From positions 2,170,001 to 2,234,000 of the forward strand of contig NZ_CP032819.1 in NCBI RefSeq assembly GCF_003991565.1: DNA of 64,000 bases, written 5' to 3'. Source of the DNA: Butyricimonas faecalis (GTDB lineage: Bacteria; Bacteroidota; Bacteroidia; Bacteroidales; Marinifilaceae). A model generated the notes under the pieces. The model searched no databases. It was not told the origin of the DNA and saw nothing but the letters and a program-made list of their open reading frames with translations. Made by a program: the position numbers and the translations under genes. The first letter of the stretch is position 1, and every line of letters starts with the position of its first letter. Below are positions 56,690 through 64,000 of this stretch, in pieces.

Positions 56690-58920
56690 AAATTAACAAG
56701 ATTGAATCCAACGGACAAGACCTTCCCTTTTATAGAGACTACCTAGCCGTAGTCATCAAACGTCCCCTAGCTCCGAATGAACATATCAAATTAGATATCA
56801 CGTATGAGGGATACATTGACGAAGATATTTACCAAATAAACACACCAGACGAATTTTTTTTCTCTCTAGAAGATAATCCTTTTTCTAAAGAGAATTATGG
56901 CAAACATCCCGCTTTTGTATCAAGTAAATTCACATTCCTCAGGCCGGAAGTGCTGTGGTACCCGACAGCAGTTCCCTCGATAGCATGGCAAGCATCTGCA
57001 GAAATGAATTTCACGAATTACACGCTCCACGTCAAAAAAACGGGTGAATTGACTATTTTATCTCAAGGAGCACCCACTACAGAAGGTGAGTATGTCACGT
57101 TTAACAATTTACAAAACTTAACGGGACTAACCCTCTGTATCGGGGAATACGAGAAAAGAACCCTCACTGTAGACTCGCTTACCGTGGAACTTTATACTTA
57201 CCCGGGAAATGATTGCTACATGAAATATTTCGATGAATGGGAGCTCCTCAAAGAAGACAACCCGAACCGGGAGAAAGATTTAAAAAAAATATTTTACCTG
57301 TGCAAAGATGAGATTGAGCAAGATAAACCCAATCCTTATCCTTTCAAATATTTCAAACTGATTGAGGTACCTTCATCTTCTTATTTTCTACGTTCGACGT
57401 TGTTTAATGACTGCATGCAACCGGAAATCGCATTTTTCCATGAACGATTATGTCGCATAGAAAACAGCAACCCTGCTGATTATACCAATCATAACCACGA
57501 CGACAGAAGCGTACAAGAATATCTTTTAACTGACCATATCCCTTTTTTATGGAATAACTATATGAGAATAAAACATATTTTCACCGATTACAATAGTTGT
57601 CTCACATCCGACACCTACCAAGGCATAGAACTAATATTCAAACGAATGATAGATCCGGATGTATATATAAGCTCCGATAATATCATGAACCCGGAATTAT
57701 TAAATCACATCGCTGAAAAAGGATTAAAAGGAATCATCACCGAAGAATATAGTCGAGAACAAAACATCGCGATCCGTTCGAAAGTTTCACATTTACTTGG
57801 GTATCTTACCACAATCACAACCTGGGATTCATTGAGCCAGCTTATGCAAGAATTCAATGCTCGTACTTATTTTCAAGAAGTAAACTTCGATTCATTTATC
57901 GAGAAATTCGAGCAACGTTTCGGACAAGACATCAAGGCATACATGGACGAATGGTACACGACTCACGAAGTTCCCTTGTTATCAATAAAAGACGCATCCC
58001 GTAAAACCACGGAAGATACACAAATCATCGAATTCAAAGTCGGTAATCTCAGTAAGACTGACGGTATTGTTTCAATCGTAGCAATGAGCTACCCTGAGAA
58101 AAGCGTAATCAGAAATCTTCAAAGTTACTTGATTGAAGCCGGGGAATACAAACGAATCGTCGTTCACGAAGACATCAAATATAAGGTACAATTAACCACA
58201 AACTTTTCAGGACATTTCCCTGAAAACATTTATTTCGAAGCCAATCAAGCCCCATCATTCGGTCCTATACCGAAGGAAGGCGTCACGTTACTTGATAGAA
58301 ATCAATTCTATCCCCCAGAAGAAATCATTGTGGACAACGAGGATGATAATTTTTCTTTAATCGATTCGGCAAACAATCGAAAACGACTGACCGATATCAT
58401 CAAAAAAGGAGACGAACAGAAATATACGAACCGCTTGCAGATTCTTAAAACTAACACATGGAACTTACCTATATTACAGGAACTCCACGGCAAACATATT
58501 CGTAGTGCTTTCGTAAAAAAAGCCGGCACGGGACAATTCAAAGCAGAATGGAGAGCAAATCTCCCGGAAGCAGGAAAATACGAAATATTTGTCTATAGAC
58601 CTCATCTTGTCGGATTCGAAGAAGGAAAAACCGCAAGCGATCATCCTGGAATGAAAAATTACTATACAGTTTATACTCCAAAAGGAAAAGAAGAAATCAT
58701 CTTAGAAATTCCTGAGAAAGAAGACATTTGGATAGGAGGCACCTCCACTTTACCGGAAGAAGAAGCCTGGGTATCACTAGGTACATTTACCCTGCCGGCA
58801 GGCGAATCCCGAGTCGTGCTGGATGACCGGGGAGTGCCGCCTATTACAGATAGACTATTTGGCGAGTTCGATCAAATGGTAGTCGCCGATGCCGTTAAGT
58901 GGGTAAAGAAAAAATATTAA
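56653..58920 (+). CDS. M1-peptidase-like part of the frameshifted fusion gene
   Basis: 755 residues. The N-terminus 'MDQLLLFLNPGLKINKIESN' continues the beta-sandwich that the permease frame should enter. The body resembles the M1-like extracytoplasmic domain of these fusions, but I see no HExxH zinc motif, so peptidase activity is doubtful. Overlap with the permease frame is 37 bp. The two parts add to about 1,100 residues, the length expected of the fused family. The ATG at 56,653 could also start an independent protein. Confidence 0.7.
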   Translation: MDQLLLFLNPGLKINKIESNGQDLPFYRDYLAVVIKRPLAPNEHIKLDITYEGYIDEDIYQINTPDEFFFSLEDNPFSKENYGKHPAFVSSKFTFLRPEVLWYPTAVPSIAWQASAEMNFTNYTLHVKKTGELTILSQGAPTTEGEYVTFNNLQNLTGLTLCIGEYEKRTLTVDSLTVELYTYPGNDCYMKYFDEWELLKEDNPNREKDLKKIFYLCKDEIEQDKPNPYPFKYFKLIEVPSSSYFLRSTLFNDCMQPEIAFFHERLCRIENSNPADYTNHNHDDRSVQEYLLTDHIPFLWNNYMRIKHIFTDYNSCLTSDTYQGIELIFKRMIDPDVYISSDNIMNPELLNHIAEKGLKGIITEEYSREQNIAIRSKVSHLLGYLTTITTWDSLSQLMQEFNARTYFQEVNFDSFIEKFEQRFGQDIKAYMDEWYTTHEVPLLSIKDASRKTTEDTQIIEFKVGNLSKTDGIVSIVAMSYPEKSVIRNLQSYLIEAGEYKRIVVHEDIKYKVQLTTNFSGHFPENIYFEANQAPSFGPIPKEGVTLLDRNQFYPPEEIIVDNEDDNFSLIDSANNRKRLTDIIKKGDEQKYTNRLQILKTNTWNLPILQELHGKHIRSAFVKKAGTGQFKAEWRANLPEAGKYEIFVYRPHLVGFEEGKTASDHPGMKNYYTVYTPKGKEEIILEIPEKEDIWIGGTSTLPEEEAWVSLGTFTLPAGESRVVLDDRGVPPITDRLFGEFDQMVVADAVKWVKKKY

Positions 58921-58935
58921 TGAAAAATTTATACG

Positions 58936-58979
58936 ATAAAGAAAACCTTAAAAGTCAGATACTTTTAGGGTTTCTTTAT
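58936..58979. terminator. Bidirectional terminator between the permease/peptidase and helicase genes
   Basis: ATAAAGAAAACCTTAAAAGT (58,936-58,955) pairs with 58,961-58,979 (one bulge, one wobble), loop CAGAT, about 19 bp of stem. Lies between convergent genes. Confidence 0.85.
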
Positions 58980-58997
58980 GATGAATATTTTACAAAT

Positions 58998-60425
58998 TCA
59001 TTCCATCTCCGAATCCCCAAACAGCACATCTTTGAAATTGATCAGGTACAATTTCTTGCGGGCACGTGTAAATGCCGTGTAAAGCCAACGCCAATATTCG
59101 TCGTCCATCATCTCGTCACCCATCCATCCCGGATCGATGAAAACGGCATCCCATTGTCCGCCTTGTGCCTTATGGCAAGTCACGGCGTAAGCGAATTTGA
59201 TTTGTAGGGCGTTAAAATACTCGTCCTCTTGTATTTTTTTGTACCGCTTTTGTTTGGAAGGGATATCCATGTAATCTTCCTCCACGGCCGCAAACAACTT
59301 CCGATACTCGTCATAACTCAGCGCGGGTTGTTCCGAGGTCAATGTATCGAGCATCACCCAAGCCGAGATCTCTTCCTCGTACCCGTAAATACTGAGGCGG
59401 GCATGAACGAAATGAAAGCCGTACAAATCCTTGTATTTGCCCACTTTCTCCACGGTGGCAATATCACCGTTGGCGATAAAATCAATCTTATCATATTCGG
59501 CACCCCAAAAATAATTATTCTTTACAACCATGATCTTATCTCCACCACCGAACGCTTCTTCCCGGTAAAGGATTCGAGCACGGATGCCCTCGTTAAAACG
59601 ATTGGCCCGTTTATTCGACCGGCAAATCACCATCGTTTCGTCCATACCGAAAGAGTTGTAGCATTGATCTAATTCTTCGAGCAACTCACCTCCGCTTACC
59701 CGTACAATATCCGGAAAACCCGTTACCCGAAGCAAAAGTTTAGCCAAAGGTCCCGCCCCGATCATTTCCCGCACCCGAGTAGCGTTGTACAGGATCCCGG
59801 ATTGTTCGGATTGCCTCATGATATCCGTGAGGTTCGCCTCGTAAATCTCCATGCCGTAACTCACCCGCAGGAATTCGGCCTCCAAAGCCGGACTGACATC
59901 CACTCCAATCGGGGGCAATTGGGCTGTATCCCCGATCAACACCAGACGATTGTTTCTCCCGTTGTACACGAATTCGATCAGATCATCCAGCAAGGAACCC
60001 GATCCGAAATTCGAATCTTGAGATCCCATTGAAATCATGGATGCCTCATCCACGAAAAAGAGGGTGTTGGCATTTCCGTTAAATCCCAAACTGAATATCC
60101 CAATTCCCTCCTGTGCATTTTTTTGCCGGTAAATCTTTTTGTGTATCGTAAAAGCAGGCTGATGAGAATATCCGGCAAACACTTTGGCAGCCCTCCCGGT
60201 CGGAGCTAATAAAACCACCTGTTGTTCAAATTGCAGTAACGTATTCACGATGGCCGCCACCAAAGAAGTCTTCCCCGTTCCGGCATATCCTTTCAATAAA
60301 AACAAACTTTCAGGATGACGATCAAAGAGAAAAGTGAGAAAACTCTGCATTGCCGCCTGTTGCGTGGGCGAAAAATCGAATCCAAACTTCTCTCTTACAA
60401 TACGTTCAAAATGTTCATTTATCAT
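58998..60425 (-). CDS. RecD-like superfamily 1 DNA helicase
   Basis: 475 residues from the ATG at 60,425 ('MINEHFERIVREKFGFDFSP'); an in-frame ATG at 60,485 is rejected because its extension is Lys-rich and unlike the family. Walker A 'GYAGTGKTS', Walker B 'VDEASMIS', motif III 'GDTAQLPPIG', and the C-terminal UvrD-type 'AVTCHKAQGGQWDAVFID'. It lacks the long N-terminal domain of RecD2, so it is a compact RecD/Pif1-like 5'-3' helicase with an unknown DNA-repair or replication role. No RecB or RecC neighbour. Confidence 0.9.
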   Translation of the reverse strand: MINEHFERIVREKFGFDFSPTQQAAMQSFLTFLFDRHPESLFLLKGYAGTGKTSLVAAIVNTLLQFEQQVVLLAPTGRAAKVFAGYSHQPAFTIHKKIYRQKNAQEGIGIFSLGFNGNANTLFFVDEASMISMGSQDSNFGSGSLLDDLIEFVYNGRNNRLVLIGDTAQLPPIGVDVSPALEAEFLRVSYGMEIYEANLTDIMRQSEQSGILYNATRVREMIGAGPLAKLLLRVTGFPDIVRVSGGELLEELDQCYNSFGMDETMVICRSNKRANRFNEGIRARILYREEAFGGGDKIMVVKNNYFWGAEYDKIDFIANGDIATVEKVGKYKDLYGFHFVHARLSIYGYEEEISAWVMLDTLTSEQPALSYDEYRKLFAAVEEDYMDIPSKQKRYKKIQEDEYFNALQIKFAYAVTCHKAQGGQWDAVFIDPGWMGDEMMDDEYWRWLYTAFTRARKKLYLINFKDVLFGDSEME

Positions 60426-60459
60426 CACTAAATTTAATAGACAAAAGTGTGCTGTGATC

Positions 60460-60478
60460 TTTTTTTTTTTTATATTTG
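60460..60478 (+). promoter_or_regulatory. T12 run fused to a TATATTTG promoter box
   Basis: Twelve T residues (60,460-60,471) run into an exact TATATTTG (60,471-60,478) on the plus strand. Transcription would begin near 60,485, giving a ~120-nt leader with a CGGTAT/ATACCG hairpin (60,510-60,529) before the gene at 60,608. Changes in run length would alter the -33/-7 spacing. Confidence 0.5.
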
Positions 60479-60607
60479 CCGACACGACAATTCATTAAGG
60501 ATTTGTTTGCGGTATCGTCAAAAATACCGTGTAAAGATAGAAAAAACAGCTTAAATAATAACGAGAACTAACTTGTTTAATACATAATAAATATACTGAC
60601 GAAAAAG

Positions 60608-61252
60608 ATGAAAAAAATTATTATTCAAATTCTTTTAGCAGCTGCCGCTCTCTATCTGGGATACATGTGCTACGAAAGCGTGCAGAATCCTATTCAATTT
60701 CAGAAGTTGAAAAAACAGAGATACGATAGGGTTATCCAGAAACTGAAAGATATCAGAACAGCTCAAGAGGCTTTCAAGAGTATTCATGGAACATACACCA
60801 GCAGTTTCGATACCTTGATTAACTTCGTGAAATATGATTCATTGAAAACGATACGCTCTATCGGAGAGCTTACCGATGATCAACTTGAAGAAGGTATGAC
60901 GGAACAAGACGCTTTGAAGAAAGGGTTGATTATCCGTGATACGATCAGAGTTGCCGCTTTAGAACAATTGTTCAGCAAAAACTACCCCATTGATGATCTT
61001 CGTTATGTTCCTTTTACCAAAAAGAAACATGAATTCTTAATGGGTACCAACATGATTTGGACTGATTCAGGTATTGAAGTTCCTGTTTTCGAGGCTCGTA
61101 TTTCTAATATGGTCATCTTTGAAGACCTGTTCGATGAATACGAAGATGCCATTTTGGAGGAAAACGGAGAAAGAATCAGATTGAACAAATACCCGGGATT
61201 AAAAGTGGGTAGCGTACAAGAGGCTAACAATAACGTGGGTAACTGGGAGTAA
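60608..61252 (+). CDS. Membrane-anchored protein of unknown function
   Basis: 214 residues: one N-terminal membrane helix (about 4-22), a basic coiled-coil segment ('QKLKKQRYDRVIQKLKDIRT'), then 'AQEAFKSIHGTYTSSFDTLI', which recalls the post-helix region of type IV pilin-like proteins. No prepilin cleavage site is seen, so that likeness is weak. It precedes the DUF3822 gene by 26 bp and is probably in one operon with it and rsmD. I do not recognise a function. Confidence 0.7.
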   Translation: MKKIIIQILLAAAALYLGYMCYESVQNPIQFQKLKKQRYDRVIQKLKDIRTAQEAFKSIHGTYTSSFDTLINFVKYDSLKTIRSIGELTDDQLEEGMTEQDALKKGLIIRDTIRVAALEQLFSKNYPIDDLRYVPFTKKKHEFLMGTNMIWTDSGIEVPVFEARISNMVIFEDLFDEYEDAILEENGERIRLNKYPGLKVGSVQEANNNVGNWE

Positions 61253-61278
61253 TTTCCGGTTCGTAAACGAATAAATAC

Positions 61279-62121
61279 ATGCAGAGCATTTATTTTGTTG
61301 ACTCCAATTTTACTTACGAATCATCTAAGAAATCGATATTATCCATCCGTTATGCAACGGATGGATTTTCATTTTGCGTGCATGATGAAAAGGACAAACT
61401 AGTGGTGTTTGTCCATGAACCCTATGCAGCGGATTCCAGAGAGGCAGCGGTAGCCAGATTGAAGAATTACGTGGTGAACGATGCTATCCTGAACCTCCGT
61501 TTCAAAAAGGTCTACATCATGCCCTGTTTCAAGGAAAAGTTGTTGGTTCCGGGAGCCTTTTTTGACAAGACCAATATTGCCACCTTGTACGCGGTCAATC
61601 AGGAAGTATCACCGGATGACACCATCCTGTACCACCACATAGAGGGAATAGAAGCCTATCTCGTGGAAACGGTCATTTCCTCATTTCATGATTTTGTACG
61701 GGAACATTTTCCCGTGTTTCAAATCGTGAACGGGGCATACCCTTTTATATTAGGAGCCATGGGCAAGGCTCTACGAGACACGGAGCAAATCTTCTTGGAC
61801 ATTCAAGACCATTATTTTGATCTGTTACTTATTCGGGATTCCCGCATCCAACTATTTAACTCGTTTAGTTACAAGGCGATGACAGACATCGTGTACTTTG
61901 TATTAAATTGTATCAAAGAGTGCGAGATCAAACAAGAGAAAATACATCTTTCCGTATGTGGTCCAGCAATCAAAGATAACAAACTGCAAGAGTTACTTTC
62001 GCTCTATCTACCGAATCCCTATTTTGCTAAAGAACCCCTGTTAAATGGTATTCTTCACGATAAAGAATTCAACAGTTCTCATTTTACTCACTTGTTAAAT
62101 CTTCATCGATGCGGATTATAA
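61279..62121 (+). CDS. DUF3822 family protein
   Basis: 280 residues, soluble, no signal peptide. Opening 'MQSIYFVDSNFTYESSKKSI' and 'LSIRYATDGFSFCVHDEKDK' match DUF3822, thought to have an actin/Hsp70-like (ASKHA) fold; 'YFDLLLIRDSRIQLFNSFSY' fits the second half. Conserved next to rsmD in Bacteroidetes. Its end overlaps the rsmD start by 13 bp, so translation is coupled. Function unknown. Confidence 0.82.
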   Translation: MQSIYFVDSNFTYESSKKSILSIRYATDGFSFCVHDEKDKLVVFVHEPYAADSREAAVARLKNYVVNDAILNLRFKKVYIMPCFKEKLLVPGAFFDKTNIATLYAVNQEVSPDDTILYHHIEGIEAYLVETVISSFHDFVREHFPVFQIVNGAYPFILGAMGKALRDTEQIFLDIQDHYFDLLLIRDSRIQLFNSFSYKAMTDIVYFVLNCIKECEIKQEKIHLSVCGPAIKDNKLQELLSLYLPNPYFAKEPLLNGILHDKEFNSSHFTHLLNLHRCGL

Positions 62122-62648
62122 GCGGTACACACAAAGGTAAAATTATCACGCCTGACAAAAATTTCAAGGCTCGCCCGACAACGGACTTTGCCAAAGAGAA
62201 TTTATTCAACGTTCTCAACAATTATATTGATATTGAGGACGCATCCGTACTAGACCTTTTTGCCGGTACGGGAAGCATCAGTTACGAATTCGCCTCCCGG
62301 GGCGCAGGGAAAATAATTTCTATCGAACTGAACTATAACCATTACGCTTTTATAAAAAAGACTGCCAGCCAACTGGGATTTAAAAACATGACCATTTTTA
62401 AAACAGACGTGTTTATCGCCTGTAAAAAACTGAATGGGACAACCTTTGACATCATTTTCGCGGATCCCCCTTATAACTTGGAAAAGATCAACGATATTCC
62501 GGCAGCCATTTTCAATAACGATCTACTGGCCCCGGACGGAATCGCCGTTATCGAACATCCTAGTAGCGTAGACTTCTCCTCGGAGCCCAACTTTTTCGAA
62601 CACCGCCAATACGGTAGTGTCAACTTCTCGATCTTCAAAAGACAATAA
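62109..62648 (+). CDS. rsmD: 16S rRNA (guanine966-N2)-methyltransferase
   Basis: 179 residues of the RsmD family: 'MRIISGTHKGKIITP', SAM-binding 'DLFAGTGS' (49-56) and the catalytic DPPY motif at 119-122. Methylates G966 of 16S rRNA during 30S assembly. Overlaps the DUF3822 gene by 13 bp. Confidence 0.93.
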   Translation: MRIISGTHKGKIITPDKNFKARPTTDFAKENLFNVLNNYIDIEDASVLDLFAGTGSISYEFASRGAGKIISIELNYNHYAFIKKTASQLGFKNMTIFKTDVFIACKKLNGTTFDIIFADPPYNLEKINDIPAAIFNNDLLAPDGIAVIEHPSSVDFSSEPNFFEHRQYGSVNFSIFKRQ

Positions 62649-62662
62649 ACAAAGCTAATAAA

Positions 62663-62679
62663 TGTAACCCAGATGTAAC
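62663..62679 (+). promoter_or_regulatory. PHO-box-like repeat upstream of the porin
   Basis: Two TGTAAC hexamers start at 62,663 and 62,674, 11 bp apart, as in PhoB boxes (two direct repeats per helical turn pair). About 90 bp before the porin ATG. A TA-rich -7-like box (TATTTAAG) begins at 62,690, 10 bp downstream. Confidence 0.6.
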
Positions 62680-62770
62680 GGAATCGTATTATTTAAGAAA
62701 CCTTTTCAGTCTACTTTAGCAGCCGAAAACAAGAGGTATTTAATTCTAATATTAACTAAAAGTTTGACAA

Positions 62771-63757
62771 ATGAAAAGGATTTTAATTAGTGTGATTTTA
62801 GCTGCTATTTGTTTAAGCAGTTTCGGACAGCAACAAGAAGAAAAGAAGAAATTCCAAATCAAGGGACAACCGATCGTTACCGTTTTCGCTAACTATCACG
62901 CCGGACTTGGACGCGCAAACAAAGAATCCGGATTCGCATTAGATCGTGCTTACCTGGGATATCAATTCTCCCTGACAGAAAAATTAAGCGGGAAGGTAGT
63001 TTTCGACATGGGTTCCACCAAAGTTTCAGGTTCTGATCTTGAAAGAGTAGCGTATATCAAGAATGCCATGTTGAGCTGGAAGACAGGCAATTTCACGCTG
63101 GATTTCGGTTTGATCGGTTTGGTACAATTCAGCGTACAAGAAAAATTTTGGGGATATCGTTATATCATGAAACCTTTCCAAGACGAGTATAAATTCGGAT
63201 CCAGTGCAGATATGGGTATCTTGGGTAAATACAAATTTACGAAATGGCTCTCTGCCGATATCACGATCAGTAACGGGGAAGGTTACAAAAAATTGAATAG
63301 TGACAACAAAAACAGATATGCCGTAGGAACCACTATTCTTCCCGTCAAAAATTTAACTCTTCGTGCCTACTATGATCTCGCTAGCAAAAATATCGAGGGA
63401 GACGCGACAAAAGATCAACAAAACTTAGCCTTTTTCGCCGGATACAAACACGAGTTATTCTCCATCGGAGCCGAATACAACAAAATGTATAACACGAAAT
63501 TTAAAGAAGATCACGACCAATTCGGGTACTCCGTTTATTCTACTATCAAACTGGAAGATCAACTCAACTTTTTCGGAAGATATGACAACTTGGCTTCTAA
63601 AGATGATTGGAGTAGTGCCGACGGACAACGTATCCTAATAGGTATTCAATATGCCCCGATCAAACAATTAAAAATTGCTCCGAATTTCTCAACCTGGAAT
63701 CCAAGAGAAGGAAAATCAAGCTCTTTCGCCTACCTGAACATCGAATTCAAGCTGTAA
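62771..63757 (+). CDS. Outer membrane porin, probably phosphate-regulated
   Basis: 328 residues: signal peptide (about 1-20, 'ISVILAAICLSSFGQ'), then alternating strands of a beta-barrel ending '...YLNIEFKL'. Resembles the small porin O/P-like proteins of Bacteroidetes; 'FDMGSTKVSGSDLERVAYIK' and 'LDFGLIGLVQFSVQEKFWGY' are typical turns and strands. It lies directly upstream of pstS and has a PHO-like box, so phosphate uptake across the outer membrane is a reasonable inference. Confidence 0.75.
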   Translation: MKRILISVILAAICLSSFGQQQEEKKKFQIKGQPIVTVFANYHAGLGRANKESGFALDRAYLGYQFSLTEKLSGKVVFDMGSTKVSGSDLERVAYIKNAMLSWKTGNFTLDFGLIGLVQFSVQEKFWGYRYIMKPFQDEYKFGSSADMGILGKYKFTKWLSADITISNGEGYKKLNSDNKNRYAVGTTILPVKNLTLRAYYDLASKNIEGDATKDQQNLAFFAGYKHELFSIGAEYNKMYNTKFKEDHDQFGYSVYSTIKLEDQLNFFGRYDNLASKDDWSSADGQRILIGIQYAPIKQLKIAPNFSTWNPREGKSSSFAYLNIEFKL

Positions 63758-63791
63758 CATTAATGTAACAAATGTGCAACATTGGTGTAAC
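63753..63791 (+). promoter_or_regulatory. Four-repeat PHO-box array upstream of pstS
   Basis: Hexamers TGTAAC, TGTAAC, TGCAAC and TGTAAC begin at 63,753, 63,764, 63,775 and 63,786, exactly 11 bp apart. The first overlaps the stop codon of the porin gene. The array ends 10 bp before a TAAACTTG box, where an activator of the PhoB type would replace the -33 element. Confidence 0.75.
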
Positions 63792-63801
63792 AAGATTCAT
63801 C

Positions 63802-63809
63802 TAAACTTG
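63802..63809 (+). promoter_or_regulatory. Promoter -7 box TAAACTTG for pstS
   Basis: One mismatch from TAnnTTTG, 10 bp after the PHO-like array and 47 bp before the pstS ATG. No -33 box, as expected of an activator-dependent promoter. Confidence 0.55.
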
Positions 63810-63856
63810 CAGTGTAATAAATGAATCAGAAGATGTTGAAATTAATACTATCAGAA

Positions 63857-64000
63857 ATGAAAAATTTACTTATCCTTATTTTAGCTATTGCCATTGCATC
63901 TTGCGGCAACTCGAAAAAGAACAAAGAGTCTGAAAGCAAAAAAATGAACATTGCTGCCGCCGGGGCTACTTTCCCTTTACCATTCTATAACTTGGCCTTC
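63857..64000 (+). CDS. pstS: Phosphate ABC transporter substrate-binding lipoprotein, 5' part
   Basis: First 48 codons only; the gene runs off the window. Lipoprotein signal with lipobox ending at C16, then 'MNIAAAGATFPLPFYNLAF', the well-known PstS start of the mature domain (GATFP). It would bind phosphate in the periplasm and pass it to PstCAB, expected just beyond the window. Confidence 0.9.
   Translation, partial: MKNLLILILAIAIASCGNSKKNKESESKKMNIAAAGATFPLPFYNLAF

Overview
The window comes from a member of the Bacteroidales, most likely Odoribacteraceae (Butyricimonas/Odoribacter-like). This rests on a SusC/FecR/ECF-sigma module, a GH92 mannosidase, the fused 2-oxoacid:ferredoxin oxidoreductase alpha subunit, an IntDOT-type integrase, the TAnnTTTG promoter element in front of many genes, and the near absence of Shine-Dalgarno sequences. 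The family is an inference; the order is well supported.

Layout. 1-2,700 is the end of an integrated mobile element: structured non-coding DNA, a RhuM-like gene and a tyrosine recombinase. It seems to have cut a DUF4369/TlpA-type lipoprotein gene (2,702-3,082). 3,095-8,955 (minus) is an ECF sigma - FecR anti-sigma - SusC receptor module without a SusD. 9,140-17,602 (plus) is an envelope/efflux cluster: TolC-like, a very short membrane fusion lipoprotein, an RND pump, an OmpR/histidine kinase pair and a PAP2 phosphatase joined to a beta-barrel. 17,642-22,422 (minus) holds an MG2/plug-domain surface protein and a CPA2 antiporter with universal-stress domains. Then come GH92 (plus), korAB (minus) and corA (plus).

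29,403-43,941 (minus) is the core translation/transcription block: rpsU, a XerC-type recombinase, hpf, tuf, tRNA-Trp, secE, nusG, rplK, rplA, rplJ, rplL, rpoB, rpoC and a DUF3467 gene, with a hairpin between rplL and rpoB and a heptad-repeat hairpin between rpoB and rpoC. 44,600-46,557 (minus) carries a TPR protein and an M23 peptidase. Divergent from these run a ZapB-like coiled coil, zapA, a probable 6S RNA and rny. 49,219-54,814 (plus) is housekeeping: nucleoside phosphorylase, DUF4293, C69 dipeptidase, L19 and a phosphohexomutase. 54,820-58,920 has a MITE-like palindromic repeat, a small FN3 protein and an ABC-permease/M1-like fusion gene broken by a frameshift at an A7 run. The right end has a RecD-like helicase (minus), then an unknown membrane-anchored protein, DUF3822, rsmD, a porin and the start of pstS. 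Both porin and pstS are preceded by TGTAAC repeats phased at 11 bp that look like PHO boxes.

Most of the window is ordinary chromosome. The most unusual parts are the symmetric repeat structure inside the element end, the gene disruption by that element, the PHO-type repeat array that begins in a stop codon, the frameshifted permease/peptidase gene, the terminator whose loop is the -33 box of the next promoter, and several short-period (7 or 11 bp) intergenic repeats. I found no CRISPR array and no clear new defence system.
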